The notes under the pieces were generated by a model that did no database searches, had not been told where the DNA came from, and saw nothing but the letters and a program-made list of their open reading frames with translations. This document shows, in pieces, positions 1-6,074 of a stretch of DNA of 9,352 nucleotides. Every line of letters begins with the position of its first letter. Within the stretch, counting starts at the first letter, position 1. Made by a program: the position numbers and the translations under genes. The DNA comes from Burkholderiales bacterium (lineage in GTDB: Bacteria; Pseudomonadota; Gammaproteobacteria; Burkholderiales; SG8-39): contig JAQSVY010000032.1 of assembly GCA_029266935.1 (NCBI GenBank), positions 1 to 9,352 of the forward strand, read 5' to 3'.

Positions 1-79
1 TCGGGGGCGGCGGCGCCAGTTCCACCGGTGGCCTCCAGGCGCACTCTACCCCGAGCGCTTCCTCGCGCGCGGGCTTCAT
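1..79 (-). CDS. Partial minus-strand reading frame overlapping the small peptide gene (uncertain)
   Basis: An ATG at 79-77 overlaps the TGA of the upstream small peptide gene as ATGA and opens a frame that stays open for 26 residues (MKPAREEALGVECAWRPP, then a proline-rich stretch) to the window edge. The 4-base overlap is the same junction used three times in the plus-strand operon, which supports a real start. The product is not recognisable from so few residues. The same frame is also open upstream to an ATG at 127, so the start could lie further out. A frameshift joining it to the small peptide gene is another possibility. Low confidence because only the first codons are visible. Confidence 0.3.
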   Translation of the reverse strand, partial: MKPAREEALGVECAWRPPVELAPPPP

Positions 80-267
80 ACCTCGAGCCGCGACAGCGGC
101 GACGGCATCCGTAGCACCGGCACGCATTCGAGCTCGACCGCCGGCCGCGGCGCGGGCGCCTGCGCATGCGCAGGCGCGGCGAGCAGCAGCGCCACGCCCC
201 CGAGCAGCATCCCCGCGGCAAGGCCTAGCGCGGTGGCAAGCGCGATAAAACGGATCATTTCGCTCAT
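76..267 (-). CDS. Small exported or membrane-anchored peptide, 63 residues, unknown function
   Basis: The reading frame could be extended upstream to 549, but the real start is probably the ATG at 267-265, because a strong Shine-Dalgarno (AAGGGAGGT, complement of 273-281) lies 6 bases before it and the longer frame would run through the response regulator. The product begins MSEMIRF, followed by a long hydrophobic Ala/Leu/Gly stretch (about residues 7-31). It has an AXA-type signal peptidase I site (AHA then QA, about residue 35). Cleavage would leave a mature tail of roughly 28 residues, Pro/Ala-rich at its start, with a single Cys at about residue 48. Without cleavage it would be a single-pass inner-membrane peptide. 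I do not recognise a family. It is divergent from the two-component operon and may share its control region. Alternatively it is the N-terminal remnant of a longer secreted protein broken by a frameshift near 76-79. Confidence 0.5.
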   Translation of the reverse strand: MSEMIRFIALATALGLAAGMLLGGVALLLAAPAHAQAPAPRPAVELECVPVLRMPSPLSRLEV

Positions 268-272
268 TCCAG

Positions 273-281
273 ACCTCCCTT
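273..281 (-). promoter_or_regulatory. Strong ribosome binding site for the small peptide gene
   Basis: The minus strand reads AAGGGAGGT here, with GGAGG six bases before the ATG at 267. It is the best Shine-Dalgarno match I see before any start in the window, and it decides the start of the 63-residue peptide against the longer upstream frame. Confidence 0.65.
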
Positions 282-284
282 CGA

Positions 285-326
285 TTCGGCTGAAGCGGGA
301 TTGAGCGCCTTGGCGCGGTACGCGCC
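285..326. promoter_or_regulatory. Repeat cluster in the divergent control region (possible operator)
   Basis: Two kinds of repeat lie together. TGAAGCG (291-297) and TTGAGCG (301-307) match at 5 of 7 positions and start 10 bases apart, close to one helical turn, which is the layout of direct-repeat boxes bound by OmpR/PhoB-type regulators. Next, GCGCC (305-309), GGCGCG (312-317) and CGCGCC (321-326) form two overlapping inverted repeats that share the middle arm. TTCGGCT at 285-291 recurs at 397-403, beside the regulator start. A role as the autoregulatory site of the neighbouring response regulator is inference. In such GC-rich DNA the short GC palindromes could arise by chance. Confidence 0.25.
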
Positions 327-402
327 CCGACATGGCGAGGGCACAACGCCGATCAATTCTGGCAAAGTGCTGACGCCGCCGCCGCGAGATTGCGCGTTCG
401 GC

Positions 403-408
403 TATAGT
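403..408 (+). promoter_or_regulatory. Candidate -10 element for the two-component operon
   Basis: TATAGT matches the sigma-70 -10 consensus TATAAT at 5 of 6 positions and stands out as AT-rich in a GC-rich stretch. It ends only 8 bases before the ATG at 417, so a start of transcription 6-8 bases downstream would fall at or just before the start codon, giving a nearly leaderless mRNA. No Shine-Dalgarno lies before this ATG. There is no good -35 hexamer 16-18 bases upstream (CGCCGC region), so an activator or another sigma factor might be needed. Confidence 0.35.
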
Positions 409-416
409 CGGCCGCG

Positions 417-1106
417 ATGTCCCGCCGCATCGCCATCGTCGAAGACGACCCTGCCATCCGCGCCAACTATGCCGAGGCCCTGCGCAAGCACGGCTTCGAG
501 GTGGCAGCCTACGCCGGGCGCGGCGAGGCGCTGGGCGCCCTGCGCACACGGCTGCCCGATCTCGCGCTGATCGACATCGGTCTGGGCGCGGACGTGGACG
601 GCGGCTTCGCCCTGTGCCGCGACCTGCGTGCGCTCTCGGCGGCGCTGCCGATCATCTTCCTCACGGCGCGCGACAGCGACTTCGACGTGGTAGCGGGGCT
701 GAGGCTGGGTGCGGACGACTACCTGACCAAAGAGGTGAGCCTGCCGCACCTGCTGGCACGCATCGCGGCGCTCTTCCGCCGCGCCGAGCTTGCCGCCGAG
801 CCGCACGCCGTCGAGGAGCGGCTCGAGCGCGGGCCGCTCGAGCTCGACGTAAAGCGCTTCAGCGTGCGCTGGCGCGGGCAGAGCGTGCCGCTCACGCTGA
901 CGGAGTTCTGGATGGTGCACGCCCTCGCCAAGCACCCGGGGCACGTCAAGAGCCGCGAGCAGCTCATGCGCGAGGCGCAGCTCGTGGTCGACGACGGCAC
1001 CATCACCTCGCACGTCAAGCGCATGCGTCGGAAATTCCTCGCCGCCGATCCGCGCTTCGAAGCGATCGACACCGTCTACGGCATCGGCTATCGGTGGAAG
1101 TCCTGA
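417..1106 (+). CDS. OmpR/PhoB-family response regulator, PdsR-like
   Basis: This is a cytoplasmic DNA-binding response regulator of 229 residues, the usual length for the OmpR family. The receiver domain (about 3-122) has the acidic pair E9/D10/D11, phospho-acceptor D53 (in LIDIG), T83 and the invariant K105 (LTK). A winged-helix domain follows (about 135-229), ending in the typical TVYGIGYRW. From memory, the motifs LRLGADDYLTK, LTEFWMVHALAKHPGHVKS and TITSHVKR closely match PdsR, the response regulator family of the proteobacterial dedicated sortase system; this needs a profile search. It presumably receives phosphate from the kinase encoded 16 bases downstream and probably regulates this operon and perhaps the divergent small gene. 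The ATG at 417 is the natural start (MSRRIAIVEDD) and lacks a Shine-Dalgarno. No sortase gene is visible nearby, so the regulon may differ from the canonical one. Confidence 0.95.
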   Translation: MSRRIAIVEDDPAIRANYAEALRKHGFEVAAYAGRGEALGALRTRLPDLALIDIGLGADVDGGFALCRDLRALSAALPIIFLTARDSDFDVVAGLRLGADDYLTKEVSLPHLLARIAALFRRAELAAEPHAVEERLERGPLELDVKRFSVRWRGQSVPLTLTEFWMVHALAKHPGHVKSREQLMREAQLVVDDGTITSHVKRMRRKFLAADPRFEAIDTVYGIGYRWKS

Positions 1107-1141
1107 AGCGTTTTAGTCATCCGTGAAGCGCTGGCGCTTCA
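1104..1141 (+). promoter_or_regulatory. Direct repeat and hairpin around the regulator stop and kinase start
   Basis: TGAAGCG occurs at 1104-1110, containing the regulator stop codon, and again at 1124-1130, containing the last two bases of the kinase GTG start. The complement CGCTTCA lies at 1135-1141, giving a 7-bp stem with a CTGG loop over the kinase start. Either repeat copy could pair with it, so two alternative structures are possible. The kinase start has no clear Shine-Dalgarno. A role in coupling kinase translation to regulator termination is inference. Confidence 0.3.
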
Positions 1142-2631
1142 GTCTTCGGCCCAAGCTCGCGCTGCTGACGCTGGTCCTGCTCGCGCTGCCCTGGGCCGGG
1201 ACCCTGTACGTGAACGAGGTGGAGCGCTTCCTGCTCCAAGGGCAGGAGCAGACGCTTCTGGCCACCGCGCGCGCCGTGGCGACGGCGTTGCACGAGCGAC
1301 CGCAGCTCCTTTCGGTCTCCTCCAGGGAGGAAGAGGTCGCGTCGATCCTGCTCGGCGTGCAGCGCGCCTCGTCGCGCATCTGGGTGGTGAGCCGCGGCGG
1401 CCAGGTGGTCGCGCTCGCGGGCGAGCTCAAGCGTGCCGCGGAAGGCGTCGAGCCGCGCTGGTGGCATCCCGTCGCCGGCTGGCTGATCCGCCGGCCGACC
1501 GAGGATTTCGCCGAAGCGCACCCCGAGAACCTGCTCGGCAGCGGGCGCGACATCGCTGCGGCGCTGCAGGGCACGCCGGCGACGCGCACCCGCCGCACGC
1601 TCGACGGCCGCGCCGTGGTGATGTCGGCGGCGCATCCGATCTGGAGCGGGGACGAAGTGGTGGGCGCCGTGGTCGCCGAGGAAACCACCAATCCGATCGT
1701 TTCGATGAAAAACGAGGCGATGGAGCGGCTGCTGCTGCTGACCCTCGCGGCCTTCGCCGGAGCGGCGCTGCTCCTGATCGCGTTCGCCACGCGCCTGTCG
1801 ATGCGCATCCGCCGTCTGCGCGACGAGGCGGAGTCGGCCATCGACGCGCGCGGCCGCCTCACGCGCCTTGCCGCCGGCTCGGAGGCGTCCGACGAGATCG
1901 GCGACCTGTCGCGCAGCTTCTCCGCGGTACTTGAGCGGCTGGCGCAGCACCATGCCTACCTCCAAAGCATGGCTGGGCGGCTCTCGCACGAGCTGCGCAC
2001 GCCGATGGCGGTGGTCCGCTCCTCGCTCGAGAACCTCAAGCTCGCGTCCGGCGACGGCGACGCCCGCCGGTATATCGAGCGCGCCGAGGAGGGGCTGGCG
2101 CGCCTGCACCGCATCCTCCAACGGATGATGGAGGCTTCGCGCCTTGAGCAGAGCCTATCGGACGTGGAGCGCAGCCGCTACGACCTGCGCGAGGTGGTGC
2201 GCGGCTGCGTCGAAGGGTTTCGCGCCGCGTATCCGCGTACCTCGTTCGAGCTCGAGCTGCCGGCGCGGCGCATGGAGGTTGAGGGCTCCCCCGACCTCGC
2301 CGCCCAGCTCCTCGACAAGCTAGCCGAGAACGCGGTGGATTTCTCGCGCCCGGATGCTCCGGTCCGCGTGACCTTGGAGGAGGTGGCAGGCGCGGCCGTG
2401 CTGGTCGTGTCCAACCGAGGCCCGCTCCTGCCCGCCGAGATGCGCACCGGACTGTTCGAATCGATGATCTCGGTGCGCGAAGGCCGCGGCGCCGGCGCTC
2501 CGCACCTCGGGCTGGGACTCTACGTGGCTCGGCTCATCGCCGAGTTCCACGGCGGCAGCGTCCAGGCGGCAAACCTCGCCTCGGGCGACGGCGTGGCGAT
2601 CAGGGTACGCTTTCCCCTGGCGTGGAAATGA
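1123..2631 (+). CDS. Membrane sensor histidine kinase, PdsS-like, short form
   Basis: The 502-residue sensor kinase is the partner of the preceding regulator. It has a first membrane segment (about 11-28), a periplasmic sensor region (about 29-200), a second membrane segment (about 202-223), then a HAMP-like linker (about 224-280) and a HisKA domain with SHELRTP and phospho-acceptor H289. The ATPase domain has an N-box around LAENAVDF (N403), a modified G1 box (SNRGPLLP, 430-437), an F-box LFESM and a G2 box HLGLGLY (461-467). The usual DxGxG of G1 is NRGPL here, which I recall as a trait of PdsS-type kinases. Canonical PdsS is about 700 residues, so the sensor part is much shorter. The GTG at 1123 is chosen because MKRWRFSLRPKL leads straight into the first membrane helix. 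It follows the regulator by 16 bases and its stop overlaps glpD. The signal sensed is unknown. Confidence 0.93.
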   Translation: MKRWRFSLRPKLALLTLVLLALPWAGTLYVNEVERFLLQGQEQTLLATARAVATALHERPQLLSVSSREEEVASILLGVQRASSRIWVVSRGGQVVALAGELKRAAEGVEPRWWHPVAGWLIRRPTEDFAEAHPENLLGSGRDIAAALQGTPATRTRRTLDGRAVVMSAAHPIWSGDEVVGAVVAEETTNPIVSMKNEAMERLLLLTLAAFAGAALLLIAFATRLSMRIRRLRDEAESAIDARGRLTRLAAGSEASDEIGDLSRSFSAVLERLAQHHAYLQSMAGRLSHELRTPMAVVRSSLENLKLASGDGDARRYIERAEEGLARLHRILQRMMEASRLEQSLSDVERSRYDLREVVRGCVEGFRAAYPRTSFELELPARRMEVEGSPDLAAQLLDKLAENAVDFSRPDAPVRVTLEEVAGAAVLVVSNRGPLLPAEMRTGLFESMISVREGRGAGAPHLGLGLYVARLIAEFHGGSVQAANLASGDGVAIRVRFPLAWK

Positions 2632-4079
2632 GCTGCGACCTGCTGGTGATCGGCGGTGGCATCAACGGCGCGGGCATCGCGCGCGACGCTGCCGGGCGCG
2701 GCCTCTCGGTGGTGCTGGTCGAGCGCGACGACCTCGCCAACGCCACCTCCTCGGCCTCCTCGAAACTCATTCATGGCGGCCTGCGCTATCTCGAGCTCTA
2801 CGAGTTCCGCCTGGTCGCCGAGGCGCTGGCGGAACGCGAAATCCTGCTACGGGTCGCGGGCCACCTCACCTGGCCGCTCTCCTTCGTCGTGCCGCACGTG
2901 CCGGAGCTGCGGCCGCGCTTGATGATCCGCGCGGGGCTCTTCCTCTACGATCACCTGGCGCGCCGCTCGCTGCTACCTGGATCGCGGTCGGTGCGACTGG
3001 ACGTGCCGCCGTACGCCTCGGGGCTTGCCACGACGCTGAAGCACGGCTTCGCGTACTCCGACTGCCGGGTGGACGATGCGCGCCTGGTGATCGCTAATGC
3101 CCACGATGCGGCGGCGCGCGGCGCGCGCGTCCTGGTCCGCACCGAGTGTGTGGCGGCACGGCGTGAGCCCGGGGGTTGGTACGTCCGGCTCTCCTCGGGG
3201 GAGGAGCTGCGCGCGGGCGCCCTGGTGAACGCGGCCGGACCATGGGTCAAGCAGGTCCTGAACGAGCGCCTCGGCCAGCCGAGCACAGATGCCGTGCGCC
3301 TCGTGCGCGGCAGCCACATCGTCGTGCCACGGCTTTACGAAGGCGAGCACGCCTTCATCCTGCAGAACGACGACCGGCGCGCGGTGTTCATGATCCCCTA
3401 CGAAGAGCGCTTCACCCTCGTGGGGACGACGGACGTCGCGCTGAAGGCCGACCGGGTCGACGCGCATGCGAGCGAGGAGGAAGTCGACTACCTTTGCCGG
3501 GCAGCCAGCCGCTATCTCGCGCGGGCGCTCACGCCGCAGCAGGTGGTGTGGCGCTACGCGGGGGTGCGGCCCCTGTACGACGACGGCTCGGCCGACCCCT
3601 CAGACGTCACGCGCGACTACGCATTGCGCCTGGACGCTGAGCCGGGTATCGCGCCGGTGCTGTCGGTGTTCGGCGGCAAGATCACGACATACCGCCGGCT
3701 CGCCGAGCAGGCGCTGCAGAAGCTCGCGCCGCATTTTCCCGCCATGAGCGGCGCGTGGACCGACCGCTCGCCGCTTCCCGGCAGCGACTTTGCGAGCCGG
3801 TCAGCCGCACAAGCCGCGTTCTTCGAGCGCTACCCCGGGTTGCCGCAGCCCTGGCTGCGGGCAATCTTCCGCCGTCATGGCGCGCTCGCCGTGGACGTCG
3901 TGAGCGACGGCAACCTCGGCGAGCATTACGGCGCCGGCCTCACCGAGCGCGAAGTGCGCTACTTCGTCGAGCGCGAATGGGCGCGCAGCGCCGAGGATGT
4001 GCTCTGGCGCCGAACCAAGTGCGGCCTGCACATGAACGACGCGGAACGCAGCCGCGTGGCGCAGGTAATGGGCGGATGA
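2628..4079 (+). CDS. glpD: FAD-dependent glycerol-3-phosphate dehydrogenase
   Basis: GlpD oxidises sn-glycerol 3-phosphate to dihydroxyacetone phosphate at the inner membrane and passes electrons to quinone. The 483-residue product is slightly shorter than E. coli GlpD (501). It starts with a dinucleotide-binding fold (DLLVIGGGINGAG, residues 4-16) with E32 ending the second strand, followed by the family stretch SSKLIHGGLRYLE (44-56). R53, Y54, H230, R314, R329 and K351 (in FGGKITTYR) line up, with offsets of 1-3, with E. coli GlpD active-site residues as I recall them. I chose the ATG at 2628, whose ATGA overlaps the kinase stop, because the product then begins MSCDLLVIGG like other GlpDs; a GTG at 2622 would add two residues. 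No glpF, glpK or glpR is present. Co-translation with a two-component system is unusual for glpD. Confidence 0.96.
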   Translation: MSCDLLVIGGGINGAGIARDAAGRGLSVVLVERDDLANATSSASSKLIHGGLRYLELYEFRLVAEALAEREILLRVAGHLTWPLSFVVPHVPELRPRLMIRAGLFLYDHLARRSLLPGSRSVRLDVPPYASGLATTLKHGFAYSDCRVDDARLVIANAHDAAARGARVLVRTECVAARREPGGWYVRLSSGEELRAGALVNAAGPWVKQVLNERLGQPSTDAVRLVRGSHIVVPRLYEGEHAFILQNDDRRAVFMIPYEERFTLVGTTDVALKADRVDAHASEEEVDYLCRAASRYLARALTPQQVVWRYAGVRPLYDDGSADPSDVTRDYALRLDAEPGIAPVLSVFGGKITTYRRLAEQALQKLAPHFPAMSGAWTDRSPLPGSDFASRSAAQAAFFERYPGLPQPWLRAIFRRHGALAVDVVSDGNLGEHYGAGLTEREVRYFVEREWARSAEDVLWRRTKCGLHMNDAERSRVAQVMGG

Positions 4080-4849
4080 GGCCGCTCGCCGAGCTCGAGG
4101 CGCGCCGCGCCGCCGCGCTGCTCTTCGACATCGACGACACGCTCACCACACGGGGCAGGCTCACTGCCGGGGCGTACGCCGCGCTCGAGCGCCTGAAGCA
4201 CGCCGGCAAGCGGGTCGTCGCGGTGACCGGCCGGCCCGCCGGCTGGTGCGACCACATTGCGCGCATGTGGCCCGTCGACGCGGTCGTCGGCGAGAACGGC
4301 GCTTTCTATTTCGCCTTTGCCCAGGGCAGGCTGGAGAAGCGCTTCCAGGACGACGCCTTGGTGCGGGCAGCCAAGCGCGCCCAGCTCGAGGCGATCGCGA
4401 AGGCGATCCTTGCCGCCGTACCGGGGTGCGCCATCGCTTCCGACCAGCCCTACCGCGAGACCGATCTCGCCATCGATTACTGCGAGGACGTGCCGCCGCT
4501 GCCCCTCGAGGCCGCCGAGCGCGTCGCGGCGCTCATGCGCGAGGCTGGGCTCACCGCGCGCGTCAGCTCGATCCACGTCAACGGCTGGTTCGGCGCTTAC
4601 GACAAGTTGGCGATGACGCGCCGGCTCTTCGCCGAGCGCTTCGGCCAGGATCTGGACGCGGCCAACCGCGAGGCGGTGTTCGTCGGCGATTCGCCCAACG
4701 ATGCGCCGATGTTCGGTTTCTTCGAGAAGTCGGTGGGCGTCGCGAACGTGCGGCGCTTTGCGGCTCAGCTCGCCGCGGCGCCGAAGTACGTGACGCAGCG
4801 AACCTCCGGCGCGGGGTTCGAGGAGCTCGTCTATCATCTTCTGAAATGA
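4076..4849 (+). CDS. HAD-IIB family hydrolase (probable phosphatase), substrate unknown
   Basis: The 257-residue product has all four HAD motifs. Motif I is DIDDT with nucleophile D18 and acid/base D20, motif II is T51 in VTGRP, motif III is K177 in YDKLAM, and motif IV is GDSPND (204-209). The large insertion between motifs II and III (about 80-170) fits the C2B cap of subfamily IIB (Cof, sucrose-phosphate phosphatase and phosphomannomutase-like members). A Mg-dependent phosphatase acting on a small phosphorylated metabolite, probably a sugar or polyol phosphate, is expected; the substrate cannot be read from sequence. The frame is open upstream to 3755, but the ATG at 4076 overlaps the glpD stop (ATGA), has AGGT about 9 bases before it, and places motif I near residue 18 as usual. 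Its position after glpD makes a glycerol- or triose-phosphate-related substrate possible, but this is inference. Confidence 0.92.
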   Translation: MRPLAELEARRAAALLFDIDDTLTTRGRLTAGAYAALERLKHAGKRVVAVTGRPAGWCDHIARMWPVDAVVGENGAFYFAFAQGRLEKRFQDDALVRAAKRAQLEAIAKAILAAVPGCAIASDQPYRETDLAIDYCEDVPPLPLEAAERVAALMREAGLTARVSSIHVNGWFGAYDKLAMTRRLFAERFGQDLDAANREAVFVGDSPNDAPMFGFFEKSVGVANVRRFAAQLAAAPKYVTQRTSGAGFEELVYHLLK

Positions 4850-6072
4850 GCTCCGGCCCCCTTTCCGGGATCCGCGTCCTCGATCTCACTCGCGTGCTCG
4901 CGGGCCCGTGGACCGGCCAGAACCTCGCCGACCTCGGCGCCGAAGTCATCAAGGTCGAGCGCCCGGACAAGGGCGACGATTCGCGCGCTTTCGGGCCGCC
5001 GTGGCTGAAGGATGCTGCCGGCAAGGACACCAGCGAGTCGGCGTACTTTGCCTGCGCAAACCGCGGCAAGAAGTCCATCACGGTGGACCTGTCCAAGCCG
5101 GAAGGGCAGCGCATCGTGCGCGAGCTCGCCGCCAAGAGCGACGTCTTGCTGGAAAACTACAAGTTCGGCGACCTCGCGCGCTATGGTCTGGGCTACGAGG
5201 CGCTCGCCACGCTGAATCCGGGTCTCATCTACTGCTCGGTGACCGGGTTCGGCCACTCCGGTCCCTACAGAGACCGCCCGGGCTACGACTTCATGATCCA
5301 AGGCATGGCCGGCATGATGAGCATCACCGGCGAGCGCGACGACCTGCCCGGCGGCGGGCCGCAGAAGGCCGGCATGCCGATCGCCGACATCATGACCGGC
5401 ATGTACGCCACCATCGCGATCTGCGCCGCGCTGGTGCACCGCTCGCAGGGCGGCAAGGGCCAGCACCTCGACCTGGCGCTCTTCGATACCCAGGTCGCGG
5501 TGCTGGCAAACCAGGCCGCCAACTATCTCGCCACGGGGGTGTCGCCCAAGCGACTGGGCAACGCCCATCCCAATATCGTGCCCTATGGGGCTTACCGCAC
5601 TGCCGACGGGGCGGTGATCCTCGCCTGCGGCAACGACAACCTGTTCGGCAAGTTCTGCACGGTCGCCGGCTGCCGGGAGCTGGTGAAAGATGCGCGCTTT
5701 GCCACCAACGGCAAGCGCGTCGAGAACCGCGCGGCGCTGGACGCGATCATCGGCCCGCTCATCGAAGGCCGCACGACGCGCGAATGGGTCGAGGCCCTCG
5801 AGGCCGCCGGCGTGCCGAACGGGCCGATCAACACGCTGGAAGAGGTGTTCCGGGAGCCCCAGGCCGTCGCCCGCGGCCTGAAGTTCGAGCTGCCGCATCC
5901 GCTCGCCGGCCGCGTGTCTCTGGTGCGATGCCCGATGCGCTTTTCCGCCACGCCGGTGCAGCACACCGTGCCGCCGCCGCTGCTCGGGCAGCACACCGAG
6001 GATGTCCTGCAGGGCCTGCTCGGCTGCACGCCGGGCGAGATCGAGAAGCTGCGCGCCGCCGGCGCGATCTAG
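4846..6072 (+). CDS. Class III (CaiB/BaiF) CoA-transferase
   Basis: The 408-residue enzyme is of typical length for family III CoA-transferases, which move CoA between carboxylic acids through an aspartyl-CoA thioester. Hallmarks are the N-terminal GIRVLDLTRVLAGPW, LGAEVIKVE (30-38), ANRGKKSI (71-78), LLENYKFG (101-108), and PIADIMTGMYA with the expected nucleophile D181. The C-terminal part has LGNAHPNIVPYG (237-248) and the closing LGQHTEDVL. Its pattern recalls succinyl-CoA:dicarboxylate or hydroxymethylglutarate (SUGCT-like) and formyl-CoA transferase relatives, but donor and acceptor cannot be assigned. The frame is open upstream to 4246; the ATG at 4846 is chosen because its ATGA overlaps the HAD stop and the product begins in the conserved MSSGPLSGIRVLDLTR. 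It is the last gene of the operon and ends 2 bases before the stop of the convergent transporter operon. Confidence 0.95.
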   Translation: MSSGPLSGIRVLDLTRVLAGPWTGQNLADLGAEVIKVERPDKGDDSRAFGPPWLKDAAGKDTSESAYFACANRGKKSITVDLSKPEGQRIVRELAAKSDVLLENYKFGDLARYGLGYEALATLNPGLIYCSVTGFGHSGPYRDRPGYDFMIQGMAGMMSITGERDDLPGGGPQKAGMPIADIMTGMYATIAICAALVHRSQGGKGQHLDLALFDTQVAVLANQAANYLATGVSPKRLGNAHPNIVPYGAYRTADGAVILACGNDNLFGKFCTVAGCRELVKDARFATNGKRVENRAALDAIIGPLIEGRTTREWVEALEAAGVPNGPINTLEEVFREPQAVARGLKFELPHPLAGRVSLVRCPMRFSATPVQHTVPPPLLGQHTEDVLQGLLGCTPGEIEKLRAAGAI

Positions 6073-6074
6073 GG

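Noticed and set aside
1117..2121. A 334-codon minus-strand frame opposite the histidine kinase
   Set aside because: The plus strand has the full set of kinase motifs; the antisense product is Arg/Ala/Gly-rich with no domain signal.
3755..4075. N-terminal extension of the HAD hydrolase inside glpD
   Set aside because: The extension is Arg-rich and overlaps the conserved end of glpD; the ATGA start at 4076 gives a normal HAD N-terminus.
4246..4845. N-terminal extension of the CoA-transferase inside the HAD gene
   Set aside because: The extra 200 residues are a shadow of the HAD gene; the family N-terminus begins right after the ATG at 4846.
6052..6066. CGCGCC-GCC-GGCGCG inverted repeat just before the CoA-transferase stop as a terminator
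   Set aside because: The stem is 6 bp within codons for Arg-Ala-Ala-Gly-Ala, with no T-run on either strand; it is probably a by-product of codon choice.
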